64,000 bases of DNA from Micractinium sp. NFX-FRZ (lineage: Eukaryota > Chlorophyta > Trebouxiophyceae > Chlorellales > Chlorellaceae): NCBI GenBank assembly GCA_029339195.1, contig JAPTJF010000237.1, forward strand, positions 1 to 64,000. Reading direction: 5' to 3'. Below, one piece after another: positions 53,902 to 63,905 of this stretch (positions within the stretch are counted from its first letter, which is position 1; the number at the start of each line of letters is the position of its first letter). The notes under the pieces were generated by a model. The model was not told the origin of the DNA. It saw only the letters and a program-made list of their open reading frames with translations, and made no database searches. Both the position numbers and the translations under genes were made by a program.

Positions 53902-54996
53902 TCAGGGCGGGGGGCCGAGGCAGTAGCACTGCTCGCCCATCTGCTCACACCCGTCAGGGCAGAGGCTCTGAGCCTCGCCCTGAGCCTGGCAGGTGCAGCT
54001 GCCGTTCTCGGGGGCCGAGCACCTGCGTCAGAGAAGGGGTGTTTGCAGAATCCTTTTCGCACCGCAATGTGGCGTTATGCATGCAGCTCACAGATCACTA
54101 GTGCCGGTACCGTGTGCACTACACTGTTGAATCTTTTGTGAAACGGCACTGTTGCCACCGGTTGCAAACCTCCACCCACATGCCGCTGCTATGCTGCGAC
54201 CTGCAAACCAGCCAGCCAGTCGGCCAACACAGCAACAAAAGCCAGCATGAAGACAACCGTGCTGGCATGCTGGAGGGACAGCCCTGGGGAATCGAGGAGG
54301 CACTCACTTGAGTTCGGCTTTGGTGCAGGCCGGGTTAGGGATAGCAGTGGACGAGGCCGTTGGGGCGCCAGGGGCCCCGCAGTAGCAGTTCCCCTCCCCT
54401 ACGCCCACGCAGCTTGCCGGGCAGGGTGTGACCTTGCAGGCGCAGGCGCCGCCTTCGGGGGCCGTGCACCTGCAGGCAGGGGGTGGGGAGGCCTTAAGCT
54501 TTCATCTCACTACCGTGACAGCACAATGGACGGCACAGCCACAGCAGCTACTCCGCAGGGTATGGCGGATGCTGTGGTGCAGTAACCATAGGAAATTCCA
54601 CTGCTACCCGCACCGAATGGCCTCCTCCTTGCTTCCCAGCTGCCAGCAAGCCCACGGCATGCGGCAGCAGCAGCCCACCGCCCCGACATGCCCCAAGGTA
54701 CAATTTTTGGGGGGTGCAGAAATCCACCGCCAAGCTCTGGGTTCCTTGCAATACTTTGGCACTGTGGGCACAGCCCTGCCACCTGGTAGGACAGGGCACG
54801 TCCAGGTCACCGCGAGCAGCACTCACTGGTTTGCCGGGTCGTTGCAGGCCGGGTTGGCGGCGGCCTCGGTCGGCTCTGGGGACACGGCCACGTCTGCGAG
54901 GGACCGGCCATGCACGCCGCTGGGCCGTGCAGAGGCGGTGCCTGCCAGCAGGCAGAGCACCAGGAAGGCAGCGCCAGTGCGCTGGTTGAGCGTCAT
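53902..54996 (-). CDS. Small secreted cysteine-rich protein with two 8-Cys repeats
   Basis: Three exons, in transcript order: 54996-54827, 54469-54308, 54022-53902; 150 aa. A clear signal peptide (MTLNQRTGAAFLVLCLLAG, TASA/RP cleavage after residue 23) is followed by a Pro/Ala spacer and 16 Cys in 127 mature residues. They fall into two repeats of eight: NPAC-x6-C-x7-C-x-C-x(4 or 9)-C-x3-C-x(6 or 7)-C-Y-C, e.g. CTAPEGGACAC / CSAPENGSCTC and CPASC / CPDGC. Both introns are phase 2 and begin directly before the second Cys, so exon 2 is a symmetrical module, as expected from exon duplication. I know no named family with this spacing. An even number of Cys suggests disulphides, so an extracellular or wall location is inferred; metal binding is an alternative. 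The start-codon region is duplicated upstream at about 55083-55118. Confidence 0.82.
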
Positions 54997-55118
54997 TGGA
55001 CCTGCAAACCCCAGGGGCATGGTGGAGTGAAATGGTCTGGAGGCGGGGCGGCGGGGCGTGCGGAGGCGGCGCCAGCCAGAAGGCAAGGCAGCGACAGTAC
55101 GCGGGCTGAGCTCCATTG
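54975..55118. repeat. Duplicated start region of the Cys-rich gene
   Basis: The 35 or so bases around the ATG and the preceding CTGCAG-like acceptor (54975-55010) recur at 55083-55118 with about 80 percent identity, again with an ATG. The upstream copy opens a short frame without a signal peptide. Confidence 0.75.
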
Positions 55119-56113
55119 TGCCTGCAAGGTTGAACTCCACACCCGTTTAGACGAAAATGCATTGACCGCCGATCACCGCAGGCTAGATAGCGATGCCGAA
55201 TGTACTCGGCAGGACCACCCCTGAGACCTAGGACCCCCCGAGACATGTCGCCGCAACTCTGGACGCTCGACTGGAGCCGCCCTTCAGACCCCTCGACTGG
55301 AAGTGGGGAAGGCACCCCAGACCGAGGACAGGGCCGCCTGTGACACCTCCCCAGCCCGGCGGTTGTCAGCTTCGGCGTCTCGCACCGAAACGAAGAATGC
55401 AGGCAGCGTGTGGGCACTGCCAGGAGCGCACGGAGCGCCAAAACAACCCGGCCTGCACAGTTGTGAGCTTGCCTGGTAGGTCGCACGGCGCCACACACGA
55501 GCTGGGCACCCTGCGCAGCTGGGAGGTTTGAAATTAGAAGGGGAGGGGGAGATAATTCAGGGAGGAGGAGGGGCCAGGAGGGATGCCACAGTAAGCGGTT
55601 TGAGGTGCCTGGTACCGCCGCCAGCTGGTTGTCGTACAGCACCGTCGCCAGTTCAGGCTGAGCACCGCCAGTTCAAGCTCAGTGCATTCTTCTCGGTGAC
55701 TCATTGTTGACTTCCCTGTTCACCTGCTGCCACTAGTTCCGGTCTGGTGAGCTTGGCTGGGTTGATTGATTTTAGATCGAGAACAGAATGCCCGTGGGAG
55801 TCGAGCTGGGCTGGGAGACAGGCGGGCACGCCTCCTGCGTGCCACCTGTTCCCGGCGCTCCCCACAACGGGCCACGACAGGTGGCGCTGTTGACCAGGGC
55901 CGGTGTCACCCTCCTGTGTTCTTTCTCCTCCCAGTCCCCTCCCCTTCCACCGCCGCCGCACCCCGCTGCCCGCTCACCCTTCACCGCCGCCTACCCATCT
56001 TCACCCTCACCCCGCTTGGTCGTGGGCATTCTTACTTCCCAGCAAAGAAGAGGAAGCAGAAGTCAATGTACAGGACAGGTTGCAGAGGCTTCCAGATGGC
56101 GCGGTAAACCTGC

Positions 56114-56171
56114 GGCAGGTGGTGCCTGCTCGTATCCAACAACCATGGCAGGTGGTGCCTGCTCGTATCCA
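56114..56171. repeat. Two-copy tandem repeat, period 33 bp
   Basis: GGCAGGTGGTGCCTGCTCGT plus ATCCA occurs identically at 56114-56138 and 56147-56171. Confidence 0.95.
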
Positions 56172-56356
56172 GGGTGGCGCCGGACACAGCCAGACCGGCA
56201 AACAAGGCCCTGGCGGAAGTCATGCCTCTGTTTCTTTGCTGGAACAAGCGGTGCCTTCAACCCACCCCAACACGTGGCGGTTTCAGCTGGGGTGGCATCT
56301 GAACTACACAGCCAGCCCCAGCTTCTCGACATCTCTGGACCGACGTGTCTGGACCT

Positions 56357-56690
56357 GGCTGTGCCCTTCCGTGGACCTGCCAACCCACACCCTCGCGCCC
56401 GTTCATTGCATTCCTTTCAATTTACTTTTGCATTGCAAAGAGTGATGTCGGCTAGGTGGGGGCAGCAGGTAGCAGGCAGAGGAGTGAAGAGGCACGGCAG
56501 GCACGGCCCGACCTACCTTTCGGGTGCGTCTGAGGGCTACAGGCAGTGGGTAACTGGGCTGCGCGAGAAGAGGAGGCTAGCTGGGTAGCAATGACCCTGC
56601 TGTTCAATCTGTACATGATCTCAAGCAGGCAAAGGATGCCAGGAAGAGTGCTAGTTGCCGCTAGAGCTTGCCCGGGACCAAGCGCACTAC
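56357..56690. repeat. Dispersed repeat R2
   Basis: Diverged copy of R1 (53510-53830), same orientation, about 2.8 kb away. It ends near GCTAGTTGCCGCTAG, which corresponds to GCTAGCTGCCGCCAC in R1. No terminal repeats or target duplications are visible. Confidence 0.75.
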
Positions 56691-57152
56691 CGTGGCGCCG
56701 CGGCGGCCTCAGGCCGCTGCACATGCCCTACTTCTTCGTCATTTTATTGTTGAATGATAATTCTACCACCGAGCGGGGCACAGGCGAGCAGCGGAGTGGG
56801 CGGCAGGGAAGGTGTGGTGAGGCATTTGCCAGCCTGGTGCACACACCGCTCTCCAGCCATGCGGGGTGCAACACACACTGGAAGGGTTCGGGTATGAGGT
56901 ATACGCCATGCTTCCGAGTATCCGGCACAGTGGAAAGCTTTGATGGTATTATCATCGAGATTGATTAGGACTGCACGGCTGCTGGCAGCTGGTGCGCTTC
57001 CGAGGGCACCAAGCAGCGCGGGCGGCGGCGCCAGCATGGACTGCGTCCAAGGTGGAACCGGGAAGCCCACACAGCGCCCTGTACACAGCGATCATTTGAC
57101 AGCAACAACCTTTGCTTTGCTTGCACTTTCTGCAGACACCTCTTCGCACCAC

Positions 57153-59324
57153 ATGGCGGCGGACAGCGGCGCTTTCGTCGATGAGCGGCTGGAAGCTGCT
57201 AAGGCTGTGCCCCCGGCACAGCGGACTCCTGAAGTTCGGGGTTTCATCCAGGCCTTCGCCTTCTTTGACGACCTCAACGCTGGGCTGCCGGACCCTCTCG
57301 CCCAGCCCGAAGCTGCTTTCAAGCTGGCGGCTGCTGCCCTCGGCATGGCAGGATCGGATGTTGAGACAGCGGAAGCCGTGAAGCGCACAGGCCTAGCGCT
57401 GCTCAAGTTCCTGCGGGCGGAGCGGCAGTGCCTGATGCCGCTGCTGAGTCACCCGGCAGCCGTCGCAGCCAAGCAAGGGGCGATTGGGCAGCTGCCGCCA
57501 CTGCTGACTGCTCGCCCGCCCACGCACCCTGGCAGCGCCGACTTTGCATTTGGCCTCATGCTGCCGCTGCAGCAGCTGGCGCAGCAGGGGGTGTGGCCAG
57601 ACGACAGCCTGCTTACGCTGCTCAAGGCAGCGGTAGCGCTGTGCGTGTTCGTGGCAGGCAGCCGGTCTGTGGATGCAACGCTCACGCTGCAGCTGGCGCT
57701 GCGGGTGACCGCCCGGCTGCAGCAGGAGGGCGGCGCGGCAGGCGGCCGCCAGGAGCTGCAGCGCCAGCTGGCAGCGCTGCAGGCGGGCCTGCCAGCCCCG
57801 CTTCTGTCGTATGAAGAGCTGCTGGCTGACTGCATCATCCGCAAGCAGCAGTCGGTGTTCAATGCGTCGTACTATGCCTCCCAAAGGGGCGCCGCGCCCC
57901 CTGCCGCCTGCCAGCAGGCACGTGCCCAGGCCCCGGCGGATGCAGCCCTGCTGAGGGCCATGTTTCCCGCCGGCCCTCGGGAGCTCTTCCACGCCGCATT
58001 CACCTGCGCCTGTGTTGGCCCGCGTGGCGGCAGCCCCGGCGCCGCTGAGCCAGCAGCAGCAGCAACAACAGGAGCAGCTGCAGCTGCAGCTGCAGCGCCA
58101 CCGCCCCCAGCGGCTGCAGCGTCAGGGGCCGAGGAAGCCTCACAGCTGGGCAGCTTGCGGCAGGTGCGGCAGGCAGCCGTGGGCGCCCGCAGCGACTACT
58201 GGCTGGCCAAGGCCACCTATGGGATGGAGCCCTTAGTGCTTCAGGTGGGGCTTCCCGCATGGGGGGGCTGCAGGGCATTGGGGCATTCAAACCTTCAGCG
58301 TCACACCTTGTGCTACGGCTTCCCCATGCCTCAGAACAGAAAGCATGTGTCTGCTTGTTACACCTGCGCTGGCCACTGGTCTCAACTCTCTCCCGTGCTT
58401 CACAACACGTGCCGTGATTCCCTAATCAGAGCCACGTGTATATATGCCAAAGCAAGTCTATTACGATCCTGAGCCCCTGCCCCCTTGCTGCAGGGTCTGC
58501 ACACCCGCAAGCTGGCGGTGCACCCGGGCACCATGCTGGAGTGGCTGCAGGAGGCAGACGCGGCCTACTCGCGCTGCAGCAAGCTGCTGCCCAAAGAGTG
58601 GCTGATCGAGGCGAGGGAGATGCGGAAGATCAGCCGCAACTTTCGCCCGCTGGTGCAGGCGGCAGCGGCAGCGGCCGTGCCCGGCGGCATCCCGGTCAGC
58701 CAGCTGGAGGGGGCCTACGCTGCCAGCAGGGCTGGAGCGCTGCCGCTGCTGGCGCAGGGGCGGCAGAGGTTCAACCAGCGGCTGCACCACGGGGCGGTGG
58801 CACGCTGTCACGGTTGCGGGCAGCTCTCAGAGGACATGAGGAAGTGCTCAGGGTGCCGCACAGCACAGTACTGCAGGTGACAAGGGCAGCGCAGCTTGGT
58901 GGGGCGTGTTGGCTGTGCGCATCGGGGGGCCAGGGCGGTCACGGTGGGTGCGTGGGGCGGCCAGTGTGGCAGCGAGACATTTGGCATTTGGGCGGTGTGG
59001 CAGTGCGGCGCCGGCAGTGGGTTGTTCGTAACGTCGAGCTTGGTGTGCCGGTTTGACTGCTGTAGCACTTGTGTGGTTCTGCTGAGGGGCAGGAAGCAGG
59101 TCAGCATGCCATGGCTGCAGCAGCGCACTCTCGGCCATGCTGCCCGGAGGCCCTGTGACAGGCAGGCTTGCCTCGCCATGCTGGCGTGTCTTGCTGACGT
59201 ACGCCCTTGCTGATCTGCTGCCCCTTCTGGATGCAGCCCACAATGCCAGCGCTCACACTGGAAGCAGCACAAGTCCGAGTGTCGGGCTGTCGCAGCTGCG
59301 GCAGCTGCTGACAGCAGCAGGTGA
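57153..59324 (+). CDS. MYND-type zinc finger protein (paralogue 3)
   Basis: Three exons: 57153-58244, 58494-58876, 59237-59324; 520 aa. The ATG at 57153 is chosen by alignment with paralogue 1. The N-terminus carries AVPPAQRTPEVRGFIQAF, equivalent to AIPAAERTPD and AIPPGERTPE in the other two. A long Ala/Gln/Leu-rich helical region follows, with an Ala-rich linker near residue 300, then KLLPKEWLIEAREMRKISRN, which recalls the KHLLPQLWLKAVRPEDV segment of paralogue 1. The MYND finger is CHGCGQ, CSGCRTAQYC, then after the intron SPQCQRSHWKQHKSEC. The intron splits the finger after AQYC with a GT donor. A TGTAA signal lies 85 bp past the stop. The binding partner is unknown. Confidence 0.9.
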
Positions 59325-59699
59325 AGCGGGGCCAGCCCGCAGGCTGCTAGCGGGGGCATCGGAGGCGGTTGAGACGGACCTACTACTGGCTGTCTTCAGA
59401 GACGCCTGTGTAAACCTTTAGTATGGCTAAGCTGAATGAATAGTGATGCACTGTGAGCTGAGCTTGAATGAGAGCATGCAGCGAACGGGCCTCCTTTCTA
59501 TGCAGCGAACGCACCCACTGCCTCGCCAGCTCAGCTCGCCAGCTCAGACCTGGCCAGGTCCTCCGTCTGATGTCGCCATGTGAATTATAATTGGTTAAGT
59601 TCAAATCTATCGTCACAGCTGCCCTGACCCCGCCGGTCAGCGCGCGTTTTGACCGTGGCTCTCCCGGTTGACCCGACCACCCCACTTCGGCCGCCCAGC
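59325..59699. other. Gap between MYND gene 3 and coiled-coil gene
   Basis: Short 3' UTR with TGTAA at 59409-59413, then a promoter region containing a direct repeat CAGCTCGCCAGCT (two near copies at about 59525-59550). No exon. Confidence 0.55.
59409..59413 (+). promoter_or_regulatory. Polyadenylation signal TGTAA
   Basis: TGTAA 85 bp past the stop of MYND gene 3. Confidence 0.7.
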
Positions 59700-61375
59700 A
59701 TGAGCAAGGACGTGGCCGCGGAGTTGCGCAGAATACAAGCTCTGCTTGCGGGCCACCAGGACGGCGGTGGCGGCAGCTATGGCGCGGCTGGGCCCCAGCC
59801 GCCACCGCCGCCGCCCGCCGTCTCCTCGTCGGCCGTCGACACCAGCGACTCGGAGGAGGACCTGCCGCCGCCGCCAGCCGCGATGAACCGCAAGATTCGG
59901 GCCGGTGGTTCTGCTCCAGCGCAGCAGGCGCATGTGCACGAGCTGGAGCGGCAGCTGGCGGCGCTGCGGCAGCAGCACCAGCAGGAGGCCGACCGCTGCA
60001 AGAGGCTGGAGGAGGCCCTGGGAGAGGCGCAGCGCGACGGCGCCCTGGTGAGCAGCCGCCTTCGGGGCGAGCTGCTGAGCAAGCAGGAGGAGGTGAGCAC
60101 CAGGGAGTGATAAGGCTGGTACTGTGGACACCTCTTTGATATGCGGCCCATGCAGGTTCCCGGGCAGATGGGCAGGCACTCCTGCTGAGCATTACTCAAC
60201 GTACAACCGCCATTACAAAATGCCACCCCCATGAACCCTGCAGACCGCCCAGCTGGCTGAGCTGGTGATGCAGCTGCGTGACGAGGCGGACGAGCTGCGC
60301 CACCAGCTGCACCACGCCACCTCGGCGGCGCAGGCCAGCGGGCACAGCGCGCATGCCAGCCTGGAGCAGCTGCAGGCGGCTGCCACAGAGTGGCGGCGCC
60401 AGGGGGAGGACAGCCTGGAGCTGCTGGCTGAAGAGCGGGAGCGCAGCACTGGCCTGCAAGCGGAGGCTCACCGCCTGCAGGCGCAGGTGGAGTCGCTGCA
60501 GCGCCAGCTGGGCGACGAGCGGGACCGTGCGCGCGCCGCCACGGCAGAGGCGGCTGGGCTGAGCGCCGCCACAGCCCTCGTGGGCGGCCCTGCTGGCCTG
60601 GTGGCAGACCTGCGCCAGCGCCTGCGCCAGGAGCGCGCGTGGCGCAAGGCGGTGACGCAGTGGCTGCAGGGCGAGATGGCCACACGGGCAGACCTGGAGC
60701 GGGTGCTTGTCAACGTGGGTGCTGCCGCCCGCACCGGACAGGAAGCGCAGTGCACGGGCTGGGGCGTGCACGGGGCGTCGCCGCCGCCGCTGCCGCCGCG
60801 CCGCATGGGTGCCAGCCAGCTGGCGCAGCAGCAGCAGCCCGCCTCGCCAACTGCGGTGCACGTGACGGTGCACAGCCCGCCGGGCGGGCACACACTCATG
60901 GTGGGGGTGGACACCGGCGCAGGCACCACTGATGCCAGCGAGTACTGTGGCAGCCGGGAGGAGCGGCGGGAAGAGCGGGGTGCTCGTGGTGCCCGCAAGG
61001 CAGGCAGGAGCGGAGCCCGCGACGGCGCAGCCTCAAGCAGCAGCGCGGCCGGTACCAACAGCGGCAGCAAGGGCAGCGATAACGGCGGCAACAGCAGGGC
61101 GGACTGGCGCGACCACTTCCAACAAACCATGGCTGTAAGAGGGCAGGGGCTCGGGGACATGGGCAGGCTCATGGAGAGATGCCATCTCCAGTGGGCCCTT
61201 GGTGATATAGAGTCACATTTTTAAGCAGTGGATCTGAGTGTGAATGCACCGTGTACTTCTTCACTCACTTGACTTGCCTTCCGCTCATGGACTGCAGGCC
61301 TTTGACGAGAGGCACACGCGGCTGCAGGCCGAGCTGTCGTCACTGCGCAGGGAGGCCCTGCTGCAGGCCACTTGA
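59700..61375 (+). CDS. Coiled-coil protein of unknown function
   Basis: Three phase-0 exons: 59700-60092, 60244-61134, 61298-61375; 453 aa. The ATG at 59700 opens MSKDVAAELRRIQALLAGH. A Pro/Ser-rich acidic stretch (AVDTSDSEEDLPPPP) precedes a long heptad-bearing coiled coil from about residue 78 to 275 (VHELERQLAALRQQHQQEAD; LAELVMQLRDEADELRHQL; HRLQAQVESLQRQL). The next region is disordered with AVHVTVHSPPGGH and a Ser/Gly/Asn-rich linker, and a last short helix (FDERHTRLQAELSSLRREAL) comes from exon 3. Such proteins often serve as cytoskeletal or centriolar scaffolds in algae, but nothing here proves that. A TGTAA signal follows at 61481. Confidence 0.8.
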
Positions 61376-61898
61376 AGGGGTCCAGCCATCAGTTGTAGCA
61401 GCAGCAGTAGGGGTAGTGGCCAGGCAGCCTGAGCATGCTCGAGCTGACTGAAAGTAGATGTTGTGACCCTCCCATGTGATTGTAAGCTGTGGCCAGAATC
61501 ATGCGCAACATGTGCATCGACCAAGAGCGGCCTGGACCAAGAGCGGCCTGATTCAAAGTTGGCGCACATGACAGCCAACACCTGTGTGAGCACTTTATGC
61601 CGCCTTCGACTTCATCCCTACTGAGCCAAGGGTAGCAAGGAAATTGGGTGGCGGTGAGCATGTGTGTGGCAGCCACCTGTCATACAGGAAGCTTTTGTTG
61701 AATATAGTTGCCTTGCCTGTATCAGCTAGCAGTCAAGCAGTAGCCTGGAATTGTGTGGGTTTCATGAAGTTTCGCAGCAGGCAGGGCGGTGGTGGCGCTG
61801 CCAGCCTGGCCGCCGCCGCCTCAGCACGCCTGCCCTTCTTGGACCTTAAGCCGCAAGGCGGCGTTGTTTGACTTCCGACCATTGCTCTGAACTCTTCC
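61376..61898. other. Gap between coiled-coil gene and NAXD gene
   Basis: Contains TGTAA at 61481-61485 and a 17-bp tandem duplication (CCAAGAGCGGCCTG) at about 61520-61551. A short ATG-led frame near 61764 is probably 5' leader of the next gene. Confidence 0.5.
61481..61485 (+). promoter_or_regulatory. Polyadenylation signal TGTAA
   Basis: TGTAA 106 bp past the stop of the coiled-coil gene. Confidence 0.7.
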
Positions 61899-63905
61899 AT
61901 GCACGCTCTCGGCCTCCGCTTGTGCCGGGTAGCCGCAAGCTCGCGGGTTGTGTCGGCGCGCTTGCGGGGTAGCGCGTACAGGCTCTCACTTCCAATTCTG
62001 GTAGGTTGTCGTCTGATCCAGGCCTGCTATGACGGTATGCTGCCTCGTCCAAAGGTTTGCGCCCTCGCCTGCGGCGCCCTTGGACGCTGAAAGCCTACGG
62101 CGCTCGCCATTGTGCTCGAAATGCAGGCTAGGACGTCGCAGTCCGTGCGGGACGCTGCACAGGGCGGCAGGGGACTGGCAACGGGAGCGTTGGCAGCGGC
62201 AGCGGCAGCGGCGGCAGACACAATGGCGACACCCAGCACACAGGAGCTGCTGCAACACGTGGCACGCCTTGTGCCCGACCTGGCACGTAAGCATTTGTTG
62301 GTCCAAGGGATTGTGTCTCCGCTCTGTGCTGCCGCACAAATCTCCTCCCCCCATTGCGCCAGCCGGTCAGACCAACCCTTGGCTTGGTGCACCCCTGGCT
62401 GCTGCCTGCACCCTATCCACTGCCCTGCAGCCGAAAAGTACAAAGGGCAGGCGGGCAAGATTGCGGTAGTGGGCGGGTGCCGTGAGTACACAGGAGCGCC
62501 CTTCTTCGCCGCTATGGCGGCACTCAAGGTGTGGCGCTGTGTTCCGCAGCTGAGCTGGCGGGGCGAGGGGCAGGGATGAGCAGCATGAACACATGGGGGT
62601 CATCACTAAAGCTCATATTGCTGCTGCTGCTGCCGCTGCTGCCGCACCATTCACCTCCTCACTCTGCTCTTGCTCACCACAATGCCCATGCTGCTGCGCC
62701 CTCGCCTGCTGCGCCCGCTGTGCCCCTCGCCAGATTGGCGCTGACCTGTCGCACGTCTTCTGCACCGACGGCGCCGCCACTGTCATCAAGAGCTACAGCC
62801 CAGAACTGATCGTGCACCCCTACCTGCCAGACTCGTGGCAGCAGCAGGGGGAGCAGGCAGGGCGGCCGCAGGACGAGGGGCAGCAGGAGCGGCAGCAGGC
62901 GGCGGCGCTGGCGGCCATTGAGCCCTGGCTAGACCGCTTTGATGCCGTCCTGGTGGGGCCCGGCCTGGGCAGGGACCCGCTCACACTCTCCACCGTGGCA
63001 CAGGTGCGACCCTTCCCCTCATACACGTTGCGTGCCCCTGCGCACAGGCTGGCGGCTGGCAGTGGTGCCGCCGCGGCAGGGATCCTGCCGCTCCTGCATC
63101 CGTGCATGTATGTGCCTGGCGGCTGCCACAGCGGCCTTCTTCCTGTCACTCTTCGCGCTTGCTTGCAGGCATGCATGCATGTGTTTCAGCTTGCTGCTGT
63201 ATTTTTGCAGCATATGTCTGCCATGCGCCTTCTGGGCTCGTTGCCACTTACCCCGTTCACCCCGGCGCCCCCTACCAGTCGTCGCGGCTGCTACCCCGCT
63301 GCTGTGCCACCGTCTGGGCTAGCCGTTGCTAATTCCTGCCCCTGCCGCTGCCCCTTGGGGTCGCTGCCACTGCTGCACCGTTGCTGCTGCACCGCTGCTG
63401 CTTCAAATGCTGCCTCGGCACTGCTGCTGCTGTGCGTGTCGTGCATGCAGGTCATGCGTGCTGTGCGTGGGCGGGGCATACCCATGGTGATTGATGCTGA
63501 CGGGCTGTGGCTGGTCAACCAAGACCCCTCCCTGGTCAAAGGTACTGTAGGCATGTGGCAGGGGGTTTGCCATGCAAGAGGGGGCGGCCCTGAGAACGGC
63601 CAGACACCGGTGGGCCGGCTGCGTCGCCGCCCTGCTGCTGAGGGGTCATCCGCAGCACGCAGCGCTGCATTTGGCTTTTCATGTGCGCCCACCCGCAGAC
63701 TGCTGCAGCGCTGTGCTGACCACAACTGTCGACAAAGTGGGCTGCCATGAACGCAACACTGAACTGCCATGGTCCCATCGATGCGCGCACCCGCAGGCTA
63801 CCGCAACGCTGTGCTGACCCCCAATAAAGTGGAGTTCCAGCGGCTGGCTGACAAGCTGGGGGTGGAGGTGGGCAGCCCGCAGGCGCTGCAGAGCATCTGC
63901 CAGAG
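61899..63905 (+). CDS. NAXD: ATP/ADP-dependent (S)-NAD(P)H-hydrate dehydratase, 3' end beyond window
   Basis: Visible exons: 61899-62000, 62127-62286, 62431-62528, 62734-63003, 63451-63541, 63797-63905; the last ends in phase 2 at a GTGCGG donor and the gene runs past 64000. The enzyme repairs hydrated NAD(P)H using ATP or ADP. Family motifs: [51 protein letters not shown], the catalytic VIDADGLWL, and [11 protein letters not shown]. Exon 1 encodes an Arg/Ser/Ala/Leu-rich presequence ([20 protein letters not shown]) fitting mitochondrion or plastid. Two downstream in-frame ATGs, at 62121 just before exon 2 and within exon 2 (MATPSTQEL), could yield a cytosolic form. An insert rich in Gln/Glu ([20 protein letters not shown]) sits before the GPG motif. 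The C-terminal ATP-binding part (GTGD) is not in the window. Confidence 0.93.

Larger units (their letters stand above)
54997..57152. other. 2.1-kb divergent gap, Cys-rich gene (-) and MYND gene 3 (+)
   Basis: Contains the start-region duplicate (55083-55118), a 33-bp tandem repeat and dispersed repeat R2. Otherwise no supported gene; open frames here lack splice continuity and motifs. Both promoters must lie within. Confidence 0.5.

Noticed and set aside
55788..56588. Plus-strand open frame of over 250 codons upstream of MYND gene 3
   Set aside because: Runs through a tandem repeat and dispersed repeat R2, has no motif or splice partner, and its composition is like other non-coding GC-rich stretches.
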